Positions 16,459 through 25,871 of a stretch of 44,902 nucleotides of DNA are shown piece by piece. Under the pieces are notes generated by a model. It searched no databases, was not told the origin of the DNA, and saw only the letters and a list, made by a program, of their open reading frames with translations. A program made the translations under genes and the position numbers. The stretch is from WJKR01 sp964556395 (GTDB taxonomy: Archaea; Nanobdellota; Nanobdellia; Woesearchaeales; WJKR01): positions 1-44,902 of the forward strand of contig CAZKVR010000007.1 of assembly GCA_964556395.1 (NCBI GenBank). The letters are read 5' to 3'. Within the stretch, counting starts at the first letter, position 1, and each line of letters opens with the position of its first letter.

Positions 16459-17674
16459 ATGAAAAGACTTCTCTTAACACTCATAGTACTGGCACTGACG
16501 ATCATCACCGTCGACGCAGCCGCAGCCACGGTCTGCCACGCCGAATGGCTGCCCGACGACACCCAAACAAAGACCATCGAAGAAGGCGACACCGCCGCCT
16601 TCCAATGGTACGCCACCACCAACTACGACGGCCTCGACGCCACCATCAAGCTCTACAAAGGGAACGACGCCATACACACCTACGACCCCGGAACCCTCGG
16701 CGGCAGCTACGCCGGCGGCGAACAGGACGTCACGACAGACCACTACCAAGGACCCGGAGACTACGAAGTCCTCGTCAAGTGCAGCGACACCTGGGGGTTC
16801 ACCTACCAGCACAGCATCGACCTCACCGTCGAGGAAGCGGACCACGACATCATCTCGGTCCAAGCCACCGCAGACCCGAGCTCCGGAGAAGCGCCCCTCC
16901 AGGTAGAGCTGACCTGCACCGCCGAAGGCGGCGACGCACCACTCACCTACTCCTGGGACCTCGGCGACGGCGACACGGCCACTGGCTCCCAACTCACCCA
17001 TACCTATTCTGAAGGCTCTTACGAGCCGACGTGCACTGTCACGGACCAGGATGGCGACTCCCTCTTAGACTCCGCCACCGTCACGGTCACCGAGGCTGAC
17101 GTCGATTTCACGGACATCACCGTCAACGCCGACCCTGAAGAGGGCGACGCACCGCTCACGACGGACCTGACCTGCACCGCCGAAGGCGGCAACGACCCGG
17201 TCACCTACTCCTGGGACCTCGGCGACGGCCAGACAGCCACCGGTTCGAGCGTCACCCACACCTATCAAAACCCTAGCACCTACAACGCGACGTGCACCGC
17301 AGAAGACGCCGACGGTGATGAGATAGAAGGATCTGTCGCAGTCGCGGTCTCGGACCCTGACGTGCCTATCGACTCTGTCACGGTCACTGCTGACCCTGAT
17401 GAGGGTGAGGACCCGCTCACGACGGACTTGACGTGCACCGCTGAGGGTGGCAATGCTCCGCTCTCCTATTCTTGGGACCTCGACGACGGCCAGACCGCCT
17501 CAGGCCAGCAACTCTCCCATACCTATTCTGAAGGCTCTTACGAGCCGACGTGCACTGTCACAGACCAGGATGGCGACTCCCTCTCGGGCTCCGCCACGGT
17601 TGAGGTCTCGGAACCCGATGTGCCTATCGACTCTGTCACGGTCACTGCTGACCCTGATGAGGGTGAGGACCCGC
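16459..17674 (+). CDS. Secreted PKD-repeat surface protein, N-terminal part (runs into assembly gap)
   Basis: Start ATG 16459 with GGAGG upstream; the longer frame from 16390 is less likely. Signal peptide MKRLLLTLIVLALTIITVDA, then an Ig-like domain and PKD repeats of about 86 residues, each with a YSWDLGDG-type core and a conserved LTCTAEGG strand that would make an extra cysteine pair. Three complete repeats are seen, and a fourth starts (PIDSVTVTADPDEGEDP) before the gap. The frame after the gap differs by the arbitrary 100-N length, so both halves are very probably one gene. Very acidic; expected to be exported and N-glycosylated. Confidence 0.88.
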
Positions 17675-17880
17675 NNNNNNNNNNNNNNNNNNNNNNNNNN
17701 NNNNNNNNNNNNNNNNNNNNNNNNNNNNNNNNNNNNNNNNNNNNNNNNNNNNNNNNNNNNNNNNNNNNNNNNNNGTGCCTATCGACTCTGTCACGGTCAC
17801 TGCTGACCCTGATGAGGGTGAGGACCCGCTCACGACGGACTTGACGTGTACTGCTGAGGGTGGCAATGCTCCGCTCTCCT
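17366..17880 (+). repeat. Near-identical tandem PKD repeat units flanking the gap
   Basis: Units begin at 17366, 17620 and 17775 with the same DNA (encoding PIDSVTVTADPDEGEDP). Repeats of a second type (DFTDITVNADPEEGDAP) occur at about 17103 and 18036, so whole blocks, not only single units, have been copied. Confidence 0.85.
17675..17774. other. Assembly gap (100 N)
   Basis: Exactly 100 undetermined bases inside tandem near-identical PKD repeats. The block starting gtgcctatcgactctgtcac occurs just before the gap (17620), just after it (17775) and once further upstream (17366). The gap is a scaffold joint in a repeat, and the true number of repeats is unknown. Confidence 0.98.
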
Positions 17881-20800
17881 ATTCTTGGGACCTTGATGAT
17901 GGTACTTCTGCCTCTGGCTCCCAACTCACCCATACCTATTCTGAAGGCTCTTACGAGCCGACGTGTACGGTCACTGACGTTGACGGCGACTCCCTTTCCG
18001 ACTCCGCTACGGTCACGGTCACCGAGGCTGACGTCGATTTCACGGACATCACCGTCAATGCCGACCCTGAAGAGGGCGACGCACCGCTCACCACGGACCT
18101 GACCTGCACCGCCGAAGGCGGCAACGACCCGGTCACCTACTCATGGGACCTCGGCGACGGCCAGACAGCCACCGGTTCGAGCGTCACCCACACCTATCAA
18201 AACCCTGGCGCCTACAACGCGACGTGCACCGCAGAAGACGCCGACGGCGACACCATCGAAGGGACCGTCACCGTCACCGCCACCCAGGCGAACAGGCCGC
18301 CGGTCATGCAACCGGTCCCGGATCAGGAGGTCCCTGAAGAACAAGCTTTCAGCTACAGCCTCGAGGTCTCGGACCCTGACGGTGACGAGCTCGAGTGCTA
18401 CGCCGCAGAGATCCCGTCCTGGCTCAGCCTTGATGAGGATGGCTGCGAGCTCTACGGCACCGCACCAGGGGTCGAAGACGACAAGCGATACGACGTCACG
18501 GTGGGTGTGGAAGACCCTGAAGGCCTCTCTGACGAAGAATCATTCACCATCACCGTACTCGACGACGAGGAACTACTCGTCATAGACGAGTTCGGCTGCA
18601 ACCCGGACGTCGTCCAGGGCGAGCGCCAGTACTGCAGCGCGAAAGTCACTGACGACGAAGGAGCCCTCGTAGAGGATGCCGACGTCACCATGTCATACCA
18701 CGCTCCCGGAACGGTCGAAGGAGCCCTCTTCGCCGACTGCACCACCAACGAGAAGGGCTACTGCGCCGTCGACCCGGTCATCAACGAGGAGCCCGGCGAC
18801 TACACCGTCGAGGCGGTCGCGACCAAGCAGGGCTACGGCGACTCCGCTCCCATCTACGATTCTTTCACGGTCTGGGAGCAGCGCTACAAGATAAAAGACT
18901 TCGACGTCTACGACGACGAGTCCTTCAGCAACCCTGAGGACGAGTTCTTCCGCGGCGACGCGATGTACTCCTCATTCGCCATCTACGACCTGTTCGAGAA
19001 CGAGTACGTCTGCGACGACAGCCTCGTCAAGGACGTCTTCCTCCGCGTCTACAACGAGGAGCCGCTCCCGTTCGAGGAGTGGGAGGAGCTCCAGAAACTC
19101 ACTGTAGAAACCGTCAAGACCTCCTGCGTCAAGTGCGCCCCGTGCGAGTACCGCTACTGGCTCGAGTCCATCCCGTTGTCCGACGACTACCTTGGTGACG
19201 GCCGCGTCTTCGCCTTCGCGTTCAACTTCACCGACGGCACGGCCGGCCAGGCCTCCAAGGAGGTCACCGTGCTGAACAACCCTGTCACGCTAGACCTCCC
19301 GTCGGAAGTCGTTCTCAGCAAGTACGAGGCGGGAGACTCCGCCACCGAGACGCTCGACCTCGAAGCCTACGCCGATGACCTCGAGACGCCTGATGGGGAG
19401 CTCGTGTTCGACGTCTTCAGCACGCAGGGCCTCGAAGGACTCCAGTACGGCATCGATGACGGTGTCCTCACCCTCACCGCGCCGTCAGGCGTCACCGGCG
19501 AAGGCACCATCACCATCGGCGTGGACGACACTGACGGCAGCACGGCCGAGGATACCATGGACGTGGAGGTCACCGTCGACTTCGTCCCCGAGCCTCCGGT
19601 AGCCGATGCGGGTCCCGACCAGACGGCGCAGACCGGCGAGACCGTCGGTTTCGACGGTAGTGGTAGCTACGACCCTGACGGCGGCGACATAACCTCGTAC
19701 GAGTGGGACTTCGGCAACGGTGACACCGCCACGGGCGCGACGGTCCAGACATCCTACGACCAAGTCGGCGACTACACCGTCACCCTCACCGTCACGGACG
19801 ACGAGGGCGACACCGACACGGACACCGCCGACGTCACCGTCTCCCAAGCCAACCGCCCGCCGGTCATGCAGCCGGTAGCAGATCAGGAGACCCCTGAAGA
19901 GGATTTCTATTCCTACGAGCTCCAGGTCTCGGATCCTGACGGCGACGAGCTCGAGTGCTACGCCGCAGAGATCCCGTCCTGGCTCAGCCTTGATGAGGAT
20001 GGCTGCGAGCTCTACGGCACCGCACCAGGGGTCGAAGACGACGAGCAATACGACGTCACGGTGGGCGTGGAAGACCCTGAAGGCCTCTCCGACGAGGAGT
20101 CCTTCACCATCACCGTCACCAAACAACCCTTCATCGTCATCGACGAGGCGGGCTGCAACCCCGACGTGGTCCGAGGACACCGCCAGTACTGCAGCGCCCA
20201 CGTCACGGACGACGACGGCGAGGTTCTCGAAGGGGCGGAGGTCGCGTTCTCCTACGATGACGGCGACTCCTTCGGGGCTTGCACGACCAACGAGAAGGGC
20301 TACTGCGCCGTCGACCCCGTCATCGACCGGGAGCCCGGCGTCTACACCGCTGGGGTGGCTGCTGAGAAGGACGGGTACGTCCCGGCGCAGCCCGAAGAGC
20401 TCCAGTTCCGGGTGTGGGAGCAGCGCTACGAGATAAGAGGACTGGAAGTCTATGACGATGACGAGTTCAGCAATCCCGAGGATGAGTTCTTCCGTGGCGA
20501 CGCGATGTACTCCTCGTTCGCCATCTACGACCTCATCGAAGAGCGATACGTCTGCGACGACAGCCTCGTCAAGGACGTTTTCCTCCGCGTCTACAACGAG
20601 GAGCCGCTCCCGTTCGACGAATGGCAGGAAATGGCGCAGGTCTCCATGAAGAAGCCCACTATCTTCAACCGGGCCAGGGGCTTCGTCACCGGCGACAAGC
20701 CGGCGTGCGAGTACCGTTACTGGCTCGAGTCCATCCCGTTGTCCGACGACTACCTCGGTGACGGCCGCGTCTTCGCCTTCGCGTTCAACTTCACCGACGG

Positions 20801-21869
20801 CACGGCCGGCCAGGCCTCCAAGGAGGTCACCGTGCTGAACAACCCTGTCACGCTAGACCTCCCGTCGGAAGTCGTTCTCAGCAAGTACGAGGCGGGAGAC
20901 TCCGCCACCGAGACGCTCGACCTCGAAGCCTACGCCGATGACCTCGAGACGCCTGATGGGGAGCTCGTGTTCGACGTCTTCAGCACGCAGGGCCTCGAAG
21001 GACTCCAGTACGGCATCGATGACGGTGTCCTCACCCTCACCGCGCCGTCAGGCGTCACCGGCGAAGGCACCATCACCATCGGCGTGGACGACACTGACGG
21101 CAGCACGGCCGAGGATACCATGGACGTGGAGGTCACCGTCGACTTCGTCCCCGAGCCTCCGGTAGCTGATGCGGGTCCCGACCGGACTGTTGAGACTGGC
21201 GAGACCGTCGGTTTCGACGGCGGTGACAGCTATGACCCTGACGGCGGCGACATAACCTCGTACGAGTGGGACTTCGGCAACGGCGACACCGCCACGGGCG
21301 TGCAGGCTTCCGCCGAATACGACGACGAGGGCGACTACACCGTCACCCTCACCGTCACGGACGACGAGGGCGACACGGACACGGACACCGCCCACGTCAC
21401 CGTCTCGAGAGAGCCGTACGTCCCCGCGTGCTCCAACGGTAAGGACGACGACGGCGACGGACTGGTCGACATGGAAGACCCGGGCTGCTCCTCTCCATCA
21501 GATCCGAGCGAGTACAACCGCGGCTCGAGCGGCCCCGAGTCAGGCCTCACCGTCGCCTCCATCAGCACGTACGGCGAGGGCGGCTACGAGCGGGCCGTGC
21601 CGGGCGACATCGTCACCGTGGAAGTCGTCCTCCAGAACAGGCTCGACCAGGACCTCGAAGACCTCCGGGTGACCTACAAGGTGCCGTGGCTGGGCGTCAA
21701 GCAACGCGGCGGCCAGTTCAGCCTGGATGATGGCGAACGCCACACGGAGACCCTGCAGGTCTACCTGCCGTGGGACGCGGAGCTGGGCGAGCACTACACT
21801 GAGATCTCCGTGTCGAACGGCGACCTGCGGCGTTCGCTCCACCGCATGCTCGAGGTGACGGAGGGGTGA
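17775..21869 (+). CDS. Secreted PKD-repeat surface protein, C-terminal part
   Basis: 1364 residues continuing the protein begun at 16459. Order: two PKD repeats of the N-terminal type; a cadherin-like/putative Ig domain (ANRPPVMQPVPDQEVPEE); a cysteine-bearing domain with CSAKVTDDEG and TTNEKGYCAVDP; an unfamiliar domain with FRGDAMYSSFAIYDL and CEYRYWLESIPLSDDYLGDG; an Ig-like domain; and a PKD domain (YEWDFGNGDTATG). That roughly 520-residue set is then repeated once. After it come CSNGKDDDGDGLVDMEDPGC, a calcium-binding-like DxDxDG motif, and a final CARDB-like domain. There is no C-terminal membrane anchor, so attachment must be by other contacts. 97-100% DNA identity over long parts of the two modules points to recent duplication or gene conversion. 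Confidence 0.88.
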   Translation: MPIDSVTVTADPDEGEDPLTTDLTCTAEGGNAPLSYSWDLDDGTSASGSQLTHTYSEGSYEPTCTVTDVDGDSLSDSATVTVTEADVDFTDITVNADPEEGDAPLTTDLTCTAEGGNDPVTYSWDLGDGQTATGSSVTHTYQNPGAYNATCTAEDADGDTIEGTVTVTATQANRPPVMQPVPDQEVPEEQAFSYSLEVSDPDGDELECYAAEIPSWLSLDEDGCELYGTAPGVEDDKRYDVTVGVEDPEGLSDEESFTITVLDDEELLVIDEFGCNPDVVQGERQYCSAKVTDDEGALVEDADVTMSYHAPGTVEGALFADCTTNEKGYCAVDPVINEEPGDYTVEAVATKQGYGDSAPIYDSFTVWEQRYKIKDFDVYDDESFSNPEDEFFRGDAMYSSFAIYDLFENEYVCDDSLVKDVFLRVYNEEPLPFEEWEELQKLTVETVKTSCVKCAPCEYRYWLESIPLSDDYLGDGRVFAFAFNFTDGTAGQASKEVTVLNNPVTLDLPSEVVLSKYEAGDSATETLDLEAYADDLETPDGELVFDVFSTQGLEGLQYGIDDGVLTLTAPSGVTGEGTITIGVDDTDGSTAEDTMDVEVTVDFVPEPPVADAGPDQTAQTGETVGFDGSGSYDPDGGDITSYEWDFGNGDTATGATVQTSYDQVGDYTVTLTVTDDEGDTDTDTADVTVSQANRPPVMQPVADQETPEEDFYSYELQVSDPDGDELECYAAEIPSWLSLDEDGCELYGTAPGVEDDEQYDVTVGVEDPEGLSDEESFTITVTKQPFIVIDEAGCNPDVVRGHRQYCSAHVTDDDGEVLEGAEVAFSYDDGDSFGACTTNEKGYCAVDPVIDREPGVYTAGVAAEKDGYVPAQPEELQFRVWEQRYEIRGLEVYDDDEFSNPEDEFFRGDAMYSSFAIYDLIEERYVCDDSLVKDVFLRVYNEEPLPFDEWQEMAQVSMKKPTIFNRARGFVTGDKPACEYRYWLESIPLSDDYLGDGRVFAFAFNFTDGTAGQASKEVTVLNNPVTLDLPSEVVLSKYEAGDSATETLDLEAYADDLETPDGELVFDVFSTQGLEGLQYGIDDGVLTLTAPSGVTGEGTITIGVDDTDGSTAEDTMDVEVTVDFVPEPPVADAGPDRTVETGETVGFDGGDSYDPDGGDITSYEWDFGNGDTATGVQASAEYDDEGDYTVTLTVTDDEGDTDTDTAHVTVSREPYVPACSNGKDDDGDGLVDMEDPGCSSPSDPSEYNRGSSGPESGLTVASISTYGEGGYERAVPGDIVTVEVVLQNRLDQDLEDLRVTYKVPWLGVKQRGGQFSLDDGERHTETLQVYLPWDAELGEHYTEISVSNGDLRRSLHRMLEVTEG
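18289..21412 (+). repeat. Two-copy direct repeat of about 1.56 kb within the PKD gene
   Basis: Copy A is about 18289-19848 and copy B about 19849-21412 (offset 1560, growing to 1563 after a small indel). The stretch 19200-19607 is almost base-identical to 20763-21170, while the middle region near 19081-19135 has diverged. Confidence 0.88.
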
Positions 21870-21927
21870 AGGACTCGACAGTGAGAACTTTTAGTTTTTA
21901 CTTTATGATAGTTAAATAAACAAAAGG

Positions 21928-21959
21928 TTTATATATAAGCGGGTGTTTGTCATCACCCG
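21928..21959 (+). promoter_or_regulatory. Strong-looking TATA box followed by an inverted repeat
   Basis: TTTATATATAAG (21928-21939), then CGGGTG (21940-21945) and its complement CACCCG (21954-21959), which fall between the TATA box and the predicted start of transcription. This could be an operator. A second hairpin, GAGCA/TGCTC (21966-21979), lies in the leader. Confidence 0.55.
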
Positions 21960-22012
21960 ATAAACGAGCAATCATGCTCTGAAGATTCGGAAAAAACCAA
22001 GTTAGGGGGTAT

Positions 22013-23290
22013 ATGAGAATGAATGGGAAATCTGGTGTTTTAATGGCTGTCATGGTCCTGACGTCGCTCCTGGCGATAGGTGCCGTGAGCGCACAGCAAG
22101 TGCCGCTCAGCATCGATTGGGTCAAGGTGAACGGCGACAGGTTCGACGGCACCCAAGAGTTCGAGAGGGGCGAGGAGCTCGACATCCGCGTGAGCGTCGA
22201 AGCACTCGCCGACGTTGAGGACGTCCAGATAGAGGCGTACATCAGCGGCTACCGATACGGCGATTACGAGCGCGAGCTCGTCAGCGACACGAGCAAGATA
22301 TTCGACCTGCGGAACGGGTCCCACGACAAGGCGAACCTCGACCTCGAGGTCCCGCTGAAGATCGAGACCGAGGACACCAAGCTCCGCATCCGGGTCTCCA
22401 ACCGGAACGACGAGAGCTTCGAAGAGACCTACCAGCTCGACCTCGTCGGCGTTGACAAGAGCGAAGCGCTCAGGATCAAGGACTTCACCGTCAGCCCGAG
22501 CAGCAACGTGGAAGCCGGCCGTGCCTTGAGCTTCAAGGTGCGCGCCAAGAACTACGGCGACAGGGACCTGGACGACGCCTACCTCAAGGTCTCCATCCCA
22601 TCCCTCGGCATCGCTGACGACGAGACCCTCGACGAGATTGAGGTCGACGAGACCGAGACGTTCGAAGAACTCCTGCTCCGCATCCCGAAGTGCACCGAGC
22701 CCGGCACCTACACCGCCAGGGCGACGCTCGAGTTCGACGAGTACGAGGAGATCTCCGAGACCATGGAGATCACCGTCCTCGAAGGCGGCGTCTGCGAGAC
22801 CGATGAGGAGCCTGCCAAGGACAAGACGGTCGTCACCGTCCCTGAGAGCCAGGAAGTCGTCATGGGAACCACCGGCGGCGTCTACCCGGTCATGATCAGC
22901 AACCTCGGCAGCACGGCCAAGACCTACACGCTCAGCGCCAGCGGCGCTGGCGAGTGGGGTAAGGTCCGCTTCGACCCGGCCTCCGTGGTCGTCGTGGAGC
23001 CGGAGTCGGTCAAGACGGTCTACATGTACGTCAGCGCGAAGGAGGACGCCCAAGCAGGCTCCCAAGTCTTCAAGCTCGACGTCGAGAGCGACAGCGACTC
23101 CAAGGAGGTCGTCCTCTCAGCCAACCTCCAGGAAGGCGCGCAGCAGGACTACGACGGCTTGCGACGAGGCCTCGAGATCGGACTGATCGTACTGGTCATC
23201 GTCCTCATCATCCTCGGCCTGATCATCGGCTTCAACAAGCTGAAAGGCAAGAGGCACGACGAGGACGAGGAGAGCCAGACCTACTACTGA
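22013..23290 (+). CDS. Membrane-anchored secreted protein with CARDB/Ig-like domains
   Basis: 425 residues. Signal peptide (LMAVMVLTSLLAIGAVSA, cleavage near residue 27), then three beta-sandwich domains. The second (residues about 158-250, with ALSFKVRAKNYGDRDLDDAY) is CARDB-like, and the third resembles the NEW3/NPCBM-associated fold (VYPVMISNLGSTAKTYTL). Then comes one membrane segment (residues about 393-415, LIVLVIVLIILGLIIG) and a short charged cytoplasmic tail. GGGGGT precedes the ATG as ribosome-binding site. S-layer-like archaeal proteins of the COG1361 type share this layout. Strong promoter and composition suggest an abundant envelope protein; exact role unknown. Confidence 0.8.
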   Translation: MRMNGKSGVLMAVMVLTSLLAIGAVSAQQVPLSIDWVKVNGDRFDGTQEFERGEELDIRVSVEALADVEDVQIEAYISGYRYGDYERELVSDTSKIFDLRNGSHDKANLDLEVPLKIETEDTKLRIRVSNRNDESFEETYQLDLVGVDKSEALRIKDFTVSPSSNVEAGRALSFKVRAKNYGDRDLDDAYLKVSIPSLGIADDETLDEIEVDETETFEELLLRIPKCTEPGTYTARATLEFDEYEEISETMEITVLEGGVCETDEEPAKDKTVVTVPESQEVVMGTTGGVYPVMISNLGSTAKTYTLSASGAGEWGKVRFDPASVVVVEPESVKTVYMYVSAKEDAQAGSQVFKLDVESDSDSKEVVLSANLQEGAQQDYDGLRRGLEIGLIVLVIVLIILGLIIGFNKLKGKRHDEDEESQTYY

Positions 23291-23307
23291 GCCGCCGCTC
23301 AGTACAA

Positions 23308-23334
23308 AACCTTTTTTCTTTTTACTCTTTTACC
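23308..23334 (+). terminator. T-rich terminator after the anchored protein
   Basis: A run of T-tracts (CCTTTTTTCTTTTTACTCTT) 20 nt past the stop, typical of archaeal intrinsic termination. Confidence 0.55.
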
Positions 23335-23370
23335 TAATGTATCTAGAGATGACGGGGGGACACAAGGACA

Positions 23371-25788
23371 ATGGCTAGGACGGGAAGGTTCTTTTTGCTC
23401 GCGCTCCTTGTGCTGGCGCTCGCCACCCCCGCGTTGGCGGAGATCGACATCCGTACCTATGAGAGCAACGGCTTCTTCACGGTCTCGGCGACGAGGGGCG
23501 ACTGGACGACGTGCCAGTGCGGCCTCACCACCGCCGACATCGAGGTGGAGAACACCGGCGGCACGGCCAACCGGTTCACCTTAGAAACGCCCGACGTCCC
23601 CGGCTTATCCGTGAGCGAGAGCCGTTTCGAACTGCTCCCGGGCGAGTCCCGGACCGTCACGGTGTTCATCAACGCGCCGTGCGACGCCGAGTACGACGGC
23701 GAAGCGGAGTTCAAGCTCACCGACGTGTTCGGACACGAGTTCGCCTTCACCAAGCAGGTCACCATCAGCCAGTGCCAGAACCTCGCCGCAAGCCTGGCGA
23801 GCCCTGACAACGGCTCCCTCGCCCCGTGCGAGTCCAAGCGGTACAGCGTCTACGTCGAGAACACCGGCTCCTTCCCGGAAACCTACGAGGTCCGCTTCGG
23901 CGGCGACCGTTACGGGAGCGGCTTCGACAAGCCCGCCCAGCGAATCGACCTCCAGCCAGGCCAGGCGGGCGTCGCCAACGCCACCATGAAGCTTGACTGC
24001 GACGTCTCAGGCGACGTCACCGTCCCGTTCACCGTGGAAGCCTCGAAGAACGGCCTCGTCACCACGCTCAAGGACGACATCCATGTCAGGCCCGAGTACG
24101 ACTACAACCTCGGGCTCGACGTCCCCGGAGCCGTGTGCGCCGGCAACGAGCGCCGCGCCACAGTCACCATCGAGAACCAGGCCGCTCTCGAGAACTCCTA
24201 CTCCTTATCCCTCGCAGCCCCGGGCTTCGCAACCCTCGAACGGGATAGCGTCACCCTCGCCCCGGGCGAGGAGGCCGACATCCCCATCACCATCGACCCG
24301 TCCCTCGACCGGGCGGGCGGCTACGAACTCGCCGTCAGGGCCACCTCCGACGTCGGAGGCGTCACCGAGGTCTCCAGGGCGAACCTCTCGGTCGTCGACT
24401 GCTACGGCGTCTCGGCCAACGTCGACCTCGACGAGCCCGTCAGGGAGTGCTCCGGCTACCACGAGTTCCCCGTAGTCATCGAGAACACCGGTGCTGTGGA
24501 GCAGCACGTCGCCCTCTCGGTCAACGGCACAGAGTACGCACGCCTCGGAGAGGACGAACTGGACCTCGAGCATGGTGACGAGTCCAGCGTGACCCTCATC
24601 CTCGACGTCCCGCCAGGCGTCAGCCTCGACGCCGACGTCGTCGTCAAGGCATCCGTGGTCGACGTCCCCGTCACGGCCCAGGACACCTTGCGTGTCGACA
24701 TGGCCGACGAGCGCGAGTGCTTCCGGCCTTCGGTCTGGCCGCGCCGCGAATCGGTCTCCTACGCCGGCGACAATGCCACGTTCCGTTTGATGAACGACGG
24801 CCTCGACACGGCTGTTTACGAGGCCTCCTGGCAGGGCCACGAGTGGTTCGGCATCGCAGAGGAGGATCGCTTCACGACCCTCCGTCCCGGCGAGGAGGCC
24901 GACCTCTCGCTCCTCACCTACCGTGAGGGCGACGTCCCCGAAGCGGACCGCTACGAGGGCACCTTGCGGGTGTTCGTCCGGAGCGTTGACGGCGACCGCG
25001 TCATCTCCTACGACGCCCCAGTCTCCGTCAGGCTTCACGGCGTGCGCGTCTGGCAGCGCGCCGCGGACTTCGCGTCCGCCAAGCCCTGCCTGGCCACCAG
25101 CCTCGGCCTCGTAGTCCTCGCGTTGGCGTTCGGCATCGCACTCCTCGCCAGGCCTGCCCGTTTACGCAGGCGCTTCAGGGGCTTCGCGTGGTCGCTCTTC
25201 TTCGTCTGGATAGTCCTCCTTGGGTTGACCCTCATCCTCGCGCCGCCGCAGGCGTTGTACGAGCCCGTCCCTGAGGACGACGACCCGTTGACCTTCACCA
25301 TCCCTGAGGACACCTCGCTCACCCTCAACCTCTCGGAGTACTTCGAGGACCCTGACATGGACGAGCTCCAGTTCATGGTGTCCGGCATGGCCAACGTCAC
25401 CCGCGAGGTGGATAATGCCACCGCCACGTTGACGCCCGACCCTGACTGGTTTGGCGAGCGCCGCTTCCGCGTCACCGCGTTCGACGGCGAGGGTGGTTCG
25501 ACCGAGTCTCCGCGCATGCTCCTCCGCGTCGTGGAACGGCCCGAGTACACGCCTACGATGCTCTACCAGCGCTATTGCTGGTACGTCAACCTCGTCTTGC
25601 TGGCGTTCCTCTTCTTCTTCGGAGAACGATTGTTGAGGCCTCGCGTCCGGGAGCCTGTGAGGAGGGTTCCTGCCAGGAAGAGTCCTAAGAGGTCTTCTAG
25701 GAAGAAGCCTGTGAAGAGGTCGTCGAAGAAGTCTTCTCGTAAGATGGCGAAGAAGTCTTCGAAGCGCGGCCGTCCCAGGAAGAAGTGA
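23371..25788 (+). CDS. Multi-Ig membrane protein with a histone-H1-like basic tail
   Basis: 805 residues. Signal peptide 1-23 (FFLLALLVLALATPALA). Residues 24-565 form about five Ig-like NEW3-type domains, each with a VEN(T/Q)G-type core and scattered cysteines. Two membrane segments lie at about 571-592 and 603-623, a cadherin-like domain (PEDTSLTLNLSEYFEDPDMD) at about 640-722, and a third membrane segment at about 734-755. The last 50 residues are almost only K, R, S and P (KSPKRSSRKKPVKRSSKKSS and onward). By the positive-inside rule this tail is cytoplasmic and looks like a nucleic-acid-binding histone H1 tail. Role unknown; a link between envelope and nucleoid or ribosome is possible. 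Confidence 0.8.
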   Translation: MARTGRFFLLALLVLALATPALAEIDIRTYESNGFFTVSATRGDWTTCQCGLTTADIEVENTGGTANRFTLETPDVPGLSVSESRFELLPGESRTVTVFINAPCDAEYDGEAEFKLTDVFGHEFAFTKQVTISQCQNLAASLASPDNGSLAPCESKRYSVYVENTGSFPETYEVRFGGDRYGSGFDKPAQRIDLQPGQAGVANATMKLDCDVSGDVTVPFTVEASKNGLVTTLKDDIHVRPEYDYNLGLDVPGAVCAGNERRATVTIENQAALENSYSLSLAAPGFATLERDSVTLAPGEEADIPITIDPSLDRAGGYELAVRATSDVGGVTEVSRANLSVVDCYGVSANVDLDEPVRECSGYHEFPVVIENTGAVEQHVALSVNGTEYARLGEDELDLEHGDESSVTLILDVPPGVSLDADVVVKASVVDVPVTAQDTLRVDMADERECFRPSVWPRRESVSYAGDNATFRLMNDGLDTAVYEASWQGHEWFGIAEEDRFTTLRPGEEADLSLLTYREGDVPEADRYEGTLRVFVRSVDGDRVISYDAPVSVRLHGVRVWQRAADFASAKPCLATSLGLVVLALAFGIALLARPARLRRRFRGFAWSLFFVWIVLLGLTLILAPPQALYEPVPEDDDPLTFTIPEDTSLTLNLSEYFEDPDMDELQFMVSGMANVTREVDNATATLTPDPDWFGERRFRVTAFDGEGGSTESPRMLLRVVERPEYTPTMLYQRYCWYVNLVLLAFLFFFGERLLRPRVREPVRRVPARKSPKRSSRKKPVKRSSKKSSRKMAKKSSKRGRPRKK

Positions 25789-25857
25789 TTCTGTTTCTCC
25801 TCTTGTTGCCGTGGGCTTTGCGTGGTCTCTGGCAAGGAATAGTAGGAAATAACGAGT

Positions 25858-25867
25858 CTAAAAAAAT
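25858..25867 (-). terminator. T-run terminator after metK
   Basis: Minus strand CTATTTTTTTAG immediately after the metK stop. Confidence 0.55.
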
Positions 25868-25871
25868 AGTT

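Noticed and set aside
16900..18300. Possible CRISPR array
   Set aside because: The repeats are long, translated in frame and encode PKD domains, with no short repeat/spacer pattern and no cas genes in the window.
22040..23065. A 341-codon frame antisense to the CARDB-like protein
   Set aside because: Shadow of a GC-rich gene with Asp/Glu-rich codons; no start signals or recognisable domains.
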